Origin: Acidovorax sp. 106
GTDB taxonomy: Bacteria > Pseudomonadota > Gammaproteobacteria > Burkholderiales > Burkholderiaceae_C
Assembly: GCF_003663825.1 (NCBI RefSeq)
Contig: NZ_RCCC01000001.1
Location: forward strand, 2,240,501-2,304,500
Direction of reading: 5' to 3'
Length of the DNA: 64,000 bases
The notes beneath the pieces were generated by a model. It saw nothing but the letters and a program-made list of their open reading frames with translations. It did no database searches and was not told the DNA's origin. Shown here piece after piece: positions 54,738 to 63,825 of the stretch (position 1 is the first letter of the stretch; each line of letters starts with the position of its first letter). The position numbers were made by a program, and so were the translations under genes.

Positions 54738-55393
54738 CGCAACGCTGCTCGCGATGGGCTAGGTGGCTGGCCGCTGGGTTGGCATGCAGCGCTGGGTGCG
54801 CGCAGGCGGCTACGGTGCAGGTGGATGTGGTGGACGATGCGGGGCGGCCTGTGGCCGGTGCCGTGGTGTTTCTGGAGTCGCCCGCCGCGCGGGCGCTGGT
54901 CAAGCCCTTGCCCCAGGCCGAGGTGGCGCAGGAAAAAAAGCAGTTTCTGCCCGGGGTGCTGGTGGTGCCCGTGGGCACGCAGGTGCACTTCCCTAACCGC
55001 GACAGCGTGCGCCACCACGTCTATTCGTTCTCGCCCGCCAAGAAGTTTGAACTCAAACTCTACGCCGGAACGCCCGCCAACCCGGTGTTGTTTGACCAGC
55101 CTGGCGTGGTCTCGTTGGGCTGCAACATCCACGACCGCATGGTGGGGTGGATTTTGGTGGTCGACACACCCTACTACGCACAGGCGCCAGAGGGTGGCCC
55201 TGGCGAAGGGGGCGCCGCCAGCGCTAGCAGCCCCGGCCGGGCAATGCTGCAGAGCGTGCCGCCCGGCAACTACAAGCTGCGCGTGTGGCACCCCAGGCTG
55301 GCGCCGGGTGCGGCGGCCCATGAACAGGCGCTGGTGGTGCCTTCCACGGGCAATGCGCAGGCGGCCGTGAAGATGGCGGGGTTGGCCCCCTGA
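54734..55393 (+). CDS. Cupredoxin-like exported protein (methylamine-utilisation-like)
   Basis: This 219-residue protein has a signal ending at CAQA and a domain that combines a beta-sandwich with a copper-type site: His in RDSVRHHVYSF and Cys-x2-His-x2-Met in SLGCNIHDRMVGWI. The Met spacing is shorter than in plastocyanin (C-x2-H-x4-M), so copper binding is likely but not proven. A Gly/Ala/Ser-rich insert lies about residues 155-175. It is usually annotated as methylamine utilisation protein, yet no mau genes are here. It is sandwiched between DUF4394 and the GGDEF/EAL gene by overlapping start and stop codons. Confidence 0.78.
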   Translation: MTQRCSRWARWLAAGLACSAGCAQAATVQVDVVDDAGRPVAGAVVFLESPAARALVKPLPQAEVAQEKKQFLPGVLVVPVGTQVHFPNRDSVRHHVYSFSPAKKFELKLYAGTPANPVLFDQPGVVSLGCNIHDRMVGWILVVDTPYYAQAPEGGPGEGGAASASSPGRAMLQSVPPGNYKLRVWHPRLAPGAAAHEQALVVPSTGNAQAAVKMAGLAP

Positions 55394-57723
55394 TGTGGCA
55401 AACCCTCTGGCGTAGCCTGATCCTGCGCTTGGTCGGGGTTTCCTTGCTGCTGCTGTTGGTGGTGCAGCTGGCGGGCTTTGCCGTGGTGCGGGCCAGCATT
55501 GAGCGCAACGCCCGGGGCCAGATTGCGCGGCAGCTGGATGTGGACGAAAACGTGTGGCGGCGCCTGCTGGAGCAGAACGCCGAGCGCTTGCGCCAAGGCT
55601 CGGCCCTGCTGGCGGCGGACTACGGGTTTCGCTCGGCCGTGTATTCGGGTGAAGAAGAAACCATCCAGTCGGTGCTGGAGAACCACGGCGAGCGCATTGG
55701 TGCTGCCGTGACGGCGCTGCTGGGCACCGATATGGCGCTGCGCGCCATCAGCGCCCCGGTGCCTGCGCAGGCCCTGGTGCCCACCCTGGCGCTGCTGGCG
55801 CCCCAACTGGCCAGCAGCCCGCAGGGCAGCCAGGTGGCGGTGGTGGATGGCGTGCCCTACCAGTTTGTGATGGTGCCCATGCGGGCGCCGGTGGTCATCG
55901 GCTGGGTGCTGATGGGGTTCCCCCTGGGGCAGCCCCTGGCCGATGAAATGCGCCAGTTGCTGTCGGTGCATGTGGCGCTGGTGGTGCAGGGCGCGCAGGG
56001 GCCTGCCGCCGTGCATGTCAGCACACTGCCCGCGCCGCTGCATGGCCCGGTGCTGGCCATGGGCGCTGATGGGGGGGAGCTGGCATCGGCCGACGGCTTG
56101 TTGCTGGCGCGCTTCAGTCCACTGCCCAGCCTTAACGGGCAGGTGCATGCGGTGCTGCTGCGCTCGGTCGATGCGGTGGTCGCCCCTTACCGCCAACTGC
56201 AAGTGTTGCTGTCCATCATCAGTGCCGGGGGGCTGTTGTTGTTTGCCCTGGGCAGCGGTGTGATGGCGCAGCGTGTGATCAGCCCGCTGCGCTCGCTGAT
56301 GCGGGCCACCCAGCGCCTGTCACGCGGCGAGTACGACACCCCCATGGAGCACACCGGGCGTCGGGACGAAATCGGCCAGTTGTCGCGCTCGTTTGACCGC
56401 ATGCGGCTGGACATCGGTGCGCAGCAACGCGAGATCAAGCACCTGGCGTACTGGGACCGCCTCACGGGCCTACCCAACCGCGAGCGCTTTCGGGACGCTG
56501 TGGTGCAGGCCATTGTGCAAAGCCCTGGCGAGGCCCGGCCACTGAGCGTGCTGACCCTGGACTTGGACCGCTTCAAGCATGTGAACGACGTGATGGGCTA
56601 CGCCTTTGGCGACCGGTTGCTGCAGGCGGTGGCGGGGCGGCTGCAGGCCCTGGTGACCTTGCCTGGCGATATGGTGGCGCGCTTGGGCGGCAACGAGTTT
56701 GCTGTGCTGCTGCAAGGGGCGGGCGCAGCGGCTGCCCACACGGTGGCACAGCAGATATTGGCGTCGTTTGAAGCGCCCCTGGCGCTGGAAGAGCAAACCG
56801 TGGACCTGAGTGCTGGCATTGGCATAGCCTGCTGGCCCGCCGATGCAGAGGACGCCGACACGCTGCTGAGCCGCTCGGAAATTGCCATGTACGCCGCCAA
56901 GCGCAAGCTCAGCGGGGCGGTGCGCTACGACGCATCGATTGATTCAAGCAGCGCGCAAACCCTGTCGCTGCTGACCGAGCTGCGCCATGCGGTAGAGCAC
57001 AACGAGCTGCGGCTGTACCTGCAGCCCAAGGTGTCTCTGCACGGCCAAAGTGGGTGGGCTGCCGAGGCCCTGGTGCGCTGGCAGCACCCGCAGCGGGGGC
57101 TGGTGCCGCCCATGGAGTTCATTCCGTTTGCCGAGCAAACCGGCTTTGTGCGGCAGCTGACGCTGTGGGTATTTGAGGAAGCAGCCCGGTTCTTGGCCCA
57201 GGTCCATGCCCGCGGCAACGTCTTGCGCGTGTCGGTCAATTTGTCTACGCGCGATTTGCTCGACCCTGAGCTGAGCCAGCGGCTGGGGGCTATCCTGGCG
57301 CGCCATGGCGTTGCAGCCAGAGCGTTTTGCCTGGAAATCACCGAAAGCGCCATCATGGACGACCCCCAGCGCGCTGAGGCCATGCTCAACCGGCTGTCGG
57401 AGCAGGGTTTCAAGCTGTCCATCGACGACTTTGGCACCGGCTACTCATCGCTGGCTTACCTCAAGCGCCTGCCGGTGGATGAGCTCAAAATCGACAAATC
57501 CTTTGTGATGGGCATGGAGGCGGGCGAGGACGACGCCATGATCGTGCGCTCCACCATCGACCTGGCGCACAACCTGGGTCTCACGGTGGTGGCCGAAGGG
57601 GTAGAGACCGCCGCCATTCTGGAGCGCCTGCGCGCTCTGGCCTGCGATGAGGCGCAGGGCTACCACATCAGCCGCCCGGTGCCTGCGCAAGATTTTCTGG
57701 CGTGGCAGCAACGGCAGGGGTAA
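55393..57723 (+). CDS. Membrane c-di-GMP protein: sensor, HAMP, degenerate GGDEF, EAL
   Basis: This 776-residue inner-membrane protein has helix 1 (about 8-32), a periplasmic sensor of about 240 residues, helix 2 (about 272-292), HAMP, GGDEF and EAL domains. The GGDEF motif is GGNEF (432-436), losing the metal Asp, so cyclase activity is doubtful. EAL (558-560), DDFGTG (678-683) and EGVET (near 735) are intact, so it probably degrades c-di-GMP. Its ATG shares one base with the stop of the cupredoxin-like gene (TGATG), tying output to that periplasmic protein. Confidence 0.88.
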   Translation: MWQTLWRSLILRLVGVSLLLLLVVQLAGFAVVRASIERNARGQIARQLDVDENVWRRLLEQNAERLRQGSALLAADYGFRSAVYSGEEETIQSVLENHGERIGAAVTALLGTDMALRAISAPVPAQALVPTLALLAPQLASSPQGSQVAVVDGVPYQFVMVPMRAPVVIGWVLMGFPLGQPLADEMRQLLSVHVALVVQGAQGPAAVHVSTLPAPLHGPVLAMGADGGELASADGLLLARFSPLPSLNGQVHAVLLRSVDAVVAPYRQLQVLLSIISAGGLLLFALGSGVMAQRVISPLRSLMRATQRLSRGEYDTPMEHTGRRDEIGQLSRSFDRMRLDIGAQQREIKHLAYWDRLTGLPNRERFRDAVVQAIVQSPGEARPLSVLTLDLDRFKHVNDVMGYAFGDRLLQAVAGRLQALVTLPGDMVARLGGNEFAVLLQGAGAAAAHTVAQQILASFEAPLALEEQTVDLSAGIGIACWPADAEDADTLLSRSEIAMYAAKRKLSGAVRYDASIDSSSAQTLSLLTELRHAVEHNELRLYLQPKVSLHGQSGWAAEALVRWQHPQRGLVPPMEFIPFAEQTGFVRQLTLWVFEEAARFLAQVHARGNVLRVSVNLSTRDLLDPELSQRLGAILARHGVAARAFCLEITESAIMDDPQRAEAMLNRLSEQGFKLSIDDFGTGYSSLAYLKRLPVDELKIDKSFVMGMEAGEDDAMIVRSTIDLAHNLGLTVVAEGVETAAILERLRALACDEAQGYHISRPVPAQDFLAWQQRQG

Positions 57724-57831
57724 TCTTCTGCTCGCTGGCCATTGGTCCCCGGTCGCCCTCTGTGATCAGCCCGTCGGCCCATTTGTCTGTTCGTATGCCC
57801 GCCCGCCGGTTCGCCAGCGACAATACGCCCA

Positions 57832-59001
57832 ATGTCTTCATCCAGTTCCCGTCCACCCCAACGCCCCGCCGGTGCCGCTTCGCCTGCCGAGGGCGCTCCT
57901 GCGCGGCCTGTGCTGCGCCGCCCCACCTTGTCGGACAAACCGGCCCCTGCCGCACCCACTCCGTCCAGGGCCCCCGCAAGGTCTGCAGCCGCAGCGGGCG
58001 CGCGGCCTCCTGCCGCGCGGTCCGAGCGTGCCATTGGCCCCACGTCTACCCGCACCTGGGCTGCTGATGCAGGCGGGCGGCCCGCGCCAGCGCAGCCGCA
58101 GCGGCCTCCGGCCGCGCGCTCTGCTGCCCCCCGGCCCGCCGCAGGGCCTGTGGCCCGGCCCGCGCCGGGTGGTGGCGATACTTCGCGCTTGAACAAGCGC
58201 ATGGCCGAGCTGGGTCTGTGCTCGCGCCGCGAAGCCGATGACTGGATTGCCCAAGGTTGGGTCAAGGTCAATGGCGAAGTTGCGCCCATGGGGCTGCAGG
58301 TCACTGCCGCAGACCGTATTGAGGTGGACAAGATTGCCCAGGGTTTCCAGGAGCAGCGCGTCACCATTCTGCTGAACAAGCCCATTGGCTACGTCAGCGG
58401 CCAGGCCGAGGACGGCCATACGCCCGCCGTGGCACTGATCAACCCCCGCACCCACTGGCGCGATGACCCCAGCCGCAACCGTTTTTCCCCGCCGCAGCTG
58501 CGGGGCCTGGCGCCTTGCGGGCGGCTCGATATCGACTCGGTGGGCCTCTTGGTGCTGACCCAGGACGGCCGCGTGGCCCGGCAGATCATTGGCGAAGACT
58601 CCGAGATGGACAAGGAGTACCTGGTGCGTGTGGTCTACCCGGCACCGGGCCAGGCGGTACCACGCCACCCCAGCGAGCGTTCTGCGCCGCTGCAGGAAAT
58701 TGACGAGCGTGACCCTGTCAGCACCAATGTGCAGGCGGTGTTTCCCAAAGAGTTGCTGGAGCGCCTGCGCCATGGCTTGAGCCTGGACGGCGAGCCGCTC
58801 AAGCCCGCCAAGGTCGATTGGCAAAACCCCGAGCAGTTGCGTTTTGTCTTGACCGAAGGCAAAAAGCGCCAGATCCGCCGCATGTGCGAGCTGGTGGGGC
58901 TCAAGGTGGTGGGCCTCAAGCGCATCCGCATCGGCCGTGTGACGCTGGGTAACCTGCCAGTGGGCCAGTGGCGCTACCTGGGGCCGCACGAGCGGTTTTG
59001 A
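57832..59001 (+). CDS. RluB/RluF-type 23S rRNA pseudouridine synthase with N-terminal extension
   Basis: This 389-residue protein has an S4 RNA-binding domain (about 118-160, [21 protein letters not shown]) and the synthase core. Catalytic Asp is in [17 protein letters not shown], with [14 protein letters not shown] near the end, which resembles RluF (Psi2604). The first 115 residues are a low-complexity Pro/Ala/Arg/Ser-rich segment, absent from E. coli enzymes but seen in related beta-proteobacteria. No good ribosome site precedes ATG 57832. Gene choice between rluF and rluB is uncertain. Confidence 0.87.
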   Translation: MSSSSSRPPQRPAGAASPAEGAPARPVLRRPTLSDKPAPAAPTPSRAPARSAAAAGARPPAARSERAIGPTSTRTWAADAGGRPAPAQPQRPPAARSAAPRPAAGPVARPAPGGGDTSRLNKRMAELGLCSRREADDWIAQGWVKVNGEVAPMGLQVTAADRIEVDKIAQGFQEQRVTILLNKPIGYVSGQAEDGHTPAVALINPRTHWRDDPSRNRFSPPQLRGLAPCGRLDIDSVGLLVLTQDGRVARQIIGEDSEMDKEYLVRVVYPAPGQAVPRHPSERSAPLQEIDERDPVSTNVQAVFPKELLERLRHGLSLDGEPLKPAKVDWQNPEQLRFVLTEGKKRQIRRMCELVGLKVVGLKRIRIGRVTLGNLPVGQWRYLGPHERF

Positions 59002-59088
59002 CGGCGGAATTTTCGCGGCAGCACGCTGTGCTGCCCACGGGGCGTTGCTACCATGGCTGCACCCGCATGTTCAAACGAGGAGATGTCT

Positions 59089-60024
59089 GTGAGTGAAAAG
59101 AAATTCCGGTTGGTCACCCGCAGTGACTTTGATGGTTTGGTGTGTGCGGTGCTGCTCAATGAGCTGGATTTGATCGACGAAATCACCTTCGTCCACCCCA
59201 AGGATATGCAAGACGGCAAGGTGGCCATCACCCGCCGCGACATCACGACCAACCTGCCTTACGTGCCTGGCGCCCATCTGGTGTTTGACCACCATGAATC
59301 GGAAACCGTGCGCAATGCGGGCCGCCGTGACACCAATCACATCATTGAGGCCCACGCCCCCTCGGCCGCGCGCGTGGTCTACAACCACTACGGTGGCAAG
59401 GCCGCCTTCCCTCGCATCACTGACGAGATGATGGCGGCGGTGGACCAGGCCGATTCGGCCCAGTATTCGCGTGAAGACATTCTGAACCCCGAGGGCTGGG
59501 TGCTGCTGAACTACCTGATGGACTCGCGCACAGGCCTGGGGCGCTTTCGCGAGTTCCGCATCAGCAACTACGCGCTGATGATGGACCTCATCCAGTACTG
59601 CCGCGACCACACCATTGAAGAGATTCTGGCCCTGCCCGATGTGCAGGAGCGTGTGCAGCTGTACCGCGAACACGCCCTCAAGGCCCAGGAGCAGTTGCAG
59701 CGCTGCGCCATCCGTATCGGCAAGCTGGTGGTGCTCGATCTGCGCGAAGAGGACACCATCTGGGCCATCAACCGTTTCATGATCTACGCGCTGTTCCCTG
59801 ACTGCAACATCTCCATCCACATGATGTGGGGGTTGCAAAAGCAGAATACGGTGCTGGCCACCGGCAAGTCCATCCTGGACCGCAGCAGCCAGGTGCACAT
59901 CGGCAACCTCATGTTGGAGTTTGGGGGCGGTGGGCATGCAGCGGCGGGCACCTGCCAGGTGGCCAACGACAAGGCCGACCAGATCCTGCAGTCGCTGGTG
60001 CAGCGCATCACCATCGAAGGTTGA
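59089..60024 (+). CDS. DHH-family phosphoesterase (exopolyphosphatase-like)
   Basis: This 311-residue cytoplasmic protein has the DHH motifs RSDFDGLVCAVLL (first Asp), VFDHHES (DHH) and the C-terminal GGGGHAAAGT of DHHA1. The family removes nucleotides or phosphates from polyP, nanoRNA or cyclic dinucleotides; substrate here is unknown. GTG at 59089 is preferred since GAGGAG at 59077-59082 lies 6 bp before it; ATG at 59083 directly abuts that ribosome site and ATG 59053 has none. Confidence 0.85.
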   Translation: MSEKKFRLVTRSDFDGLVCAVLLNELDLIDEITFVHPKDMQDGKVAITRRDITTNLPYVPGAHLVFDHHESETVRNAGRRDTNHIIEAHAPSAARVVYNHYGGKAAFPRITDEMMAAVDQADSAQYSREDILNPEGWVLLNYLMDSRTGLGRFREFRISNYALMMDLIQYCRDHTIEEILALPDVQERVQLYREHALKAQEQLQRCAIRIGKLVVLDLREEDTIWAINRFMIYALFPDCNISIHMMWGLQKQNTVLATGKSILDRSSQVHIGNLMLEFGGGGHAAAGTCQVANDKADQILQSLVQRITIEG

Positions 60025-60072
60025 TCGACCAAGTCGCGGGGGGGCAGGGCTGCGCATGCCGCCCCGTTGCCG

Positions 60073-60768
60073 TCAATCGTCGCTGAGCAGCGCGCGGTAG
60101 ATGGCGGCGCCCAGCAGAGCACCTGCAATGGGGGCCGCCCAGAAGATCCACAGTTCCGACAGCGCATAGGCTGGGCCAAACAGCGCCGGGCCGGTACTGC
60201 GGGCCGGGTTGACCGAGGTGTTGGTCACCGGGATAGAGATCAGGTGAATGAGCGTGAGGCACAGGCCAATCGCCAGCCCGCCAAAGCCGCTGGCCGCGCG
60301 CTTGGCGGTGGCGCCCAGGATCACGATGAGGAAGATGGCCGTCAGCACGACCTCTGTCACCACGGCGGCCATCAGCCCAAAGCCGCCTGGGGAGTGTTCG
60401 CCATAGCCGTTGGTGGCAAAACCCCCGATGTCTGCGCCCGGCTTGCCTGTGGCAATGAGGTACAGCACGCCCGCTGCGGCAATGGCGCCCAGCACCTGGG
60501 CCACCACGTAGCCGGGCAGCTCGGACGCCTTGAACCGGCCCCCCAGCGCCAGCCCCACCGACACGGCGGGGTTGAAATGCCCGCCCGAGATTGGCCCCAG
60601 GGCATAGGCCCCTGTCAGCACCGTGAGGCCAAAGGCCAGGGACACCCCCACAAAACCAATGCCCAGCTGCGGGAAGGCGGCGGCCAGCACGGCACTGCCG
60701 CAGCCCCCGAACGTCAGCCAGAACGTGCCGAGGAACTCGGCAGACCATTTTTGAAGTGAGGTGGGCAT
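60073..60768 (-). CDS. aqpZ: Aquaporin Z
   Basis: This 231-residue six-helix channel has both NPA boxes (GGHFNPAVS and SVNPARSTG), the aromatic/Arg filter in NPARS, and the same length as E. coli AqpZ. It passes water selectively across the inner membrane. It is convergent with the DHH gene and divergent from htpG. No ribosome site of note; ATG 60768 starts directly before [15 protein letters not shown]. Confidence 0.95.
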   Translation of the reverse strand: MPTSLQKWSAEFLGTFWLTFGGCGSAVLAAAFPQLGIGFVGVSLAFGLTVLTGAYALGPISGGHFNPAVSVGLALGGRFKASELPGYVVAQVLGAIAAAGVLYLIATGKPGADIGGFATNGYGEHSPGGFGLMAAVVTEVVLTAIFLIVILGATAKRAASGFGGLAIGLCLTLIHLISIPVTNTSVNPARSTGPALFGPAYALSELWIFWAAPIAGALLGAAIYRALLSDD

Positions 60769-60971
60769 GGCAGAAGGCTCCGAAGGAAAGGCGTAGTCGA
60801 TGGGAAGTCCGCCTCACAGGGCGGCTTTGGTCCCGTGCATCTTATGGCTGCTAAATGACAAAAAATGCTGTCAACTGCCTGTAAATTGTCAACAATATTC
60901 AGCGCTGAACTGCCTTGGGGCAGGGTTTGGTACTGGGACGTGGGAAGTCGGGGGCGCACTGCGCTGTGCAG

Positions 60972-61000
60972 CCCTTGAAATCAACCAGTCCGCCCCGAGG
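60972..61000 (+). promoter_or_regulatory. Sigma-32 heat-shock promoter of htpG
   Basis: CCCTTGAA (60972-60979) and CCCCGA (60993-60998) are separated by 13 bp, matching the sigma-32 pattern CCCTTGAA-N13-CCCCAT. It lies about 85 bp before the htpG ATG. The rest of the 315-bp gap (60769-61083) shows no gene. Confidence 0.8.
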
Positions 61001-61083
61001 TGAAATCGCGCGAATGCCTTTCCTGGCCTCCTGGGCGTGAAACGCGTTCTCTCTGCACCTTACACAGCAATCTCCAAGACACC

Positions 61084-63060
61084 ATGAGCACAAAACAAAC
61101 CCTGTCGTTCCAGGCCGAAGTGGCCCAGCTGCTGCACCTGGTCACCCATTCGCTGTATTCCAACCAGGAAATCTTCCTGCGCGAGTTGATCTCCAACGCA
61201 TCGGACGCCTGCGACAAGCTGCGCTTTGAAGGCCTGAACAATTCCGCGCTGTTTGAAGACGCCCCCAACCTCGAAGTGCGCGTGAGCTTCGACAAAGATG
61301 CCAAGACGCTGACCATCACCGACAACGGCATCGGCATGAGCCAGCAAGAGGCCATTGACCACCTGGGCACCATCGCCAAGAGCGGCACCAAGGACTTCAT
61401 GGGCAAGCTCTCGGGTGACCAGAAGCAGGACGCCCAGCTCATCGGCCAGTTCGGCGTGGGCTTTTATTCGGGCTTCATCGTGGCCGACAAGATCACTGTC
61501 GAGTCGCGCCGCGCGGGCCTTGCGGCCGAAGAAGGCGTGCGCTGGATCAGCGGCGGCACGGGCGACTTTGAAGTCGAAGCCATCACCCGCGCCGCACGCG
61601 GCACCAGCATCATCCTGCACCTGCGTGACGATGCCGAGGAATACCTCAACGCCTGGAAGCTCAAGCAGGTCATCGCCAAGTACTCCGACCACATCAGCCT
61701 GCCCATCCTGATGGAAAAGGAAGAGTGGAAAGACGGCGAGCTGATCAATCCATCGGACGAAAACGGCGGCCGCCAGCCCGGGGGCATGGTCAAGACCGGC
61801 GAGTGGGAAACCATCAACAAGGCCAGCGCCCTGTGGTCGCGCCCCAAGAAGGACATCACCGACGAGCAGTACGCCGAGTTCTACAAGGCCATCAGCCACG
61901 ACCACGAAGCCCCGCTGACCTGGGCGCACAACCGCGTCGAAGGCAACACCGAGTACACGCAGCTGCTGTACATCCCGGCCAAGGCCCCGTTTGACCTGTG
62001 GAACCGCGACAAGAAGGCGGGCGTGAAGCTGTACGTCAAGCGCGTGTTCATCATGGACGACGCCGAAGCATTGATGCCCACCTACCTGCGCTTTGTGAAG
62101 GGCGTGATCGACTCGGCTGACCTGCCGCTGAACGTGAGCCGCGAGCTGCTGCAAGAAAGCCGCGACGTGCGCTCCATCCGCGAAGGCAGCACCAAGCGCG
62201 TGCTGAGCATGCTGGAAGACTTGGCCAAGCACGACAAGCATGACACCACGGCGGGCGCCGATGGCGTGACCGATGTGGTGGACGCCGACGACAAGGCCAA
62301 GGAAGGCAAGTACACCGCGTTCTACAGCGAGTTTGGCGCGGTACTGAAAGAAGGCCTGGGCGAAGACTTTGGCAACCGCGAGCGCTTGGCCAAGCTGCTG
62401 CGCTTTGCCAGCACCGCCAGCGATGCCGTGACGGTGGGCTTTGCCGACTACAAAGCGCGCATGAAGGACGGCCAAGAGGCGATTTACTACATCACCGCCG
62501 ATACCCTGGCCGCCGCCAAGAACAGCCCGCAGCTCGAAGTCTTCAAGAAGAAAGGCATCGAAGTGCTGCTCATGACCGACCGCGTGGACGAGTGGGCGCT
62601 GAACTACCTGCACGAGTTTGACGGCACCCCGCTGCAAAGCGTGGCCAAGGGCGCTGTGGACCTGGGCACGCTGCAGGACGAGGCCGAGAAGAAAGCCGCC
62701 GAAGAAGCTGCCGAAGCCTTCAAGCCTGTGCTGGCCAAGCTCAAGGACGCACTGAAGGACAAGGCCGAAGACGTGCGCGTGACCACGCGCTTGGTCGATT
62801 CACCCGCCTGCCTGGTGGTGCAAGACGACGGCATGAGCACCCAACTGGCCCGCATGCTCAAGCAGGCTGGCCAACAGGCGCCCGAGAGCAAACCCGTGCT
62901 GGAAGTCAACGCCGACCACCCATTGGTCAAGAAGCTGGACGGCAGCGTGCACTTCCACGAACTGGCGCACATCTTGTTCGACCAAGCCCTGCTGGCCGAA
63001 GGCGGGTTGCCCGAAGACCCCGCTGCTTACGTCAAGCGCGTGAATGCTTTGCTGACGTGA
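61084..63060 (+). CDS. htpG: Chaperone HtpG (bacterial Hsp90)
   Basis: This 658-residue cytoplasmic ATP-dependent chaperone has the N-terminal GHKL domain: [17 protein letters not shown], then TDNGIGM and [16 protein letters not shown]. The middle domain follows ([50 protein letters not shown]), then a C-terminal dimer domain. It is slightly longer than E. coli HtpG (624) through an acidic insert near [13 protein letters not shown]. Heat-shock control is likely from the sigma-32 promoter upstream. A palindrome and a terminator follow. Confidence 0.97.
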   Translation: MSTKQTLSFQAEVAQLLHLVTHSLYSNQEIFLRELISNASDACDKLRFEGLNNSALFEDAPNLEVRVSFDKDAKTLTITDNGIGMSQQEAIDHLGTIAKSGTKDFMGKLSGDQKQDAQLIGQFGVGFYSGFIVADKITVESRRAGLAAEEGVRWISGGTGDFEVEAITRAARGTSIILHLRDDAEEYLNAWKLKQVIAKYSDHISLPILMEKEEWKDGELINPSDENGGRQPGGMVKTGEWETINKASALWSRPKKDITDEQYAEFYKAISHDHEAPLTWAHNRVEGNTEYTQLLYIPAKAPFDLWNRDKKAGVKLYVKRVFIMDDAEALMPTYLRFVKGVIDSADLPLNVSRELLQESRDVRSIREGSTKRVLSMLEDLAKHDKHDTTAGADGVTDVVDADDKAKEGKYTAFYSEFGAVLKEGLGEDFGNRERLAKLLRFASTASDAVTVGFADYKARMKDGQEAIYYITADTLAAAKNSPQLEVFKKKGIEVLLMTDRVDEWALNYLHEFDGTPLQSVAKGAVDLGTLQDEAEKKAAEEAAEAFKPVLAKLKDALKDKAEDVRVTTRLVDSPACLVVQDDGMSTQLARMLKQAGQQAPESKPVLEVNADHPLVKKLDGSVHFHELAHILFDQALLAEGGLPEDPAAYVKRVNALLT

Positions 63061-63068
63061 TTTGAAGC

Positions 63069-63124
63069 CAAATAGGCTGCCAGCGCTTATGGAATAAGCG
63101 CTGGCAGCTATTTAAATGATAGCA
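63069..63124. repeat. Palindromic intergenic repeat, copy 6
   Basis: AATAGGCTGCCAGCGCTTAT and ATAAGCGCTGGCAGCTATT pair almost perfectly around a tiny loop, followed by a TTTAAATGATAGC arm. It lies 8 bp after the htpG stop. Confidence 0.85.
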
Positions 63125-63160
63125 AACCCCGGTGTGCTTGCGCGCAGCCGGGGTTTTTTT
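63124..63160 (+). terminator. Terminator of htpG
   Basis: AACCCCGG (63125-63132) pairs with CCGGGGTT (63148-63155), followed by a run of T to 63160. Confidence 0.8.
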
Positions 63161-63162
63161 GT

Positions 63163-63216
63163 GGGGGCAACGGGGGCAACGGGGGCAACGGGGGCAACGG
63201 GGGCAACGGGGGCAAT
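63163..63216. repeat. Six tandem copies of a 9-bp unit GGGGGCAAC
   Basis: Five exact units and a sixth ending in T instead of C, with one-base-variant relics just after. It is intergenic, downstream of both htpG and the minus-strand gene at 63265, and could change length by slippage. Confidence 0.9.
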
Positions 63217-63264
63217 AGGAGCGATGGGGCAGCGGGAGCGACCGGGGGTCGGGGCGTGATAGAC

Positions 63265-63573
63265 CTATGCGTCTGCCTTGCTCTGCGCCAGCACACGGGC
63301 GTGGGCCTGGTTGCGCTGCGCAGGGTCCGCATCCAGCAGCTCTTTGAGCGCCGCATCGGGCAGCCACTGGTAGCTGCGCCGGTCATTCTTTACCGGCACA
63401 TTGCGCCAGCCCGAGAGCACCAGCCAATCCCACAGCTCACGCGGCACGGGGTGCGTGACCTTCATCTTGACCGTGCCACGGAGGATGGCCGCCCCCACCG
63501 GTGGCAAGGGCCCCACGGGCGCGGTTTTGCGCTTTTGGCGGATGGACAACAGATTGCGGATCAGGTCTTTCAT
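63265..63573 (-). CDS. Small hypothetical protein
   Basis: I do not recognise this 102-residue protein. It is basic at the N terminus (MKDLIRNLLSIRQKRKTAP), has a central strand block VKMKVTHPVPRELWDWLVLSGWRNVPVKNDRRSYQWLP, and a helical tail with DPAQRNQAHARVLAQ. No signal or membrane segment. The codon pattern is GC-rich like its neighbours, and the block looks conserved in style, so I think it is real. ATG 63573 is chosen over an upstream ATG seven codons earlier. Function unknown. Confidence 0.6.
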   Translation of the reverse strand: MKDLIRNLLSIRQKRKTAPVGPLPPVGAAILRGTVKMKVTHPVPRELWDWLVLSGWRNVPVKNDRRSYQWLPDAALKELLDADPAQRNQAHARVLAQSKADA

Positions 63574-63825
63574 GGCGGTGGGCGATGGGTGCAAGGGCCT
63601 GTGAACCGGGTGTTGGAGATGCTTGCCGGGGCGGTCGTGTTGCCGCCACCGCAGGTGTGTGCTGGGCGAAGATCTGTGCTCAGCATAGCGGGGTGGTGTT
63701 GCTTGATGGGGTTTGGGCCTGCTGGGGCTGTCGACGTTGCGGCGATGGATTGGTGTGTGAAGGAGTGCTTTGGGCTCAAATCGGCTGTACGCCGCGCCCT
63801 AAAGCAGACAGCGGCTCTCAGCTGT

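Noticed and set aside
57838..58989. A 383-codon minus-strand open frame
   Set aside because: Antisense to the pseudouridine synthase, whose S4 and catalytic motifs are clear on the plus strand.
63163..63216. Tandem repeat considered as a CRISPR array
   Set aside because: Units are 9 bp with no spacers and no cas genes are near.
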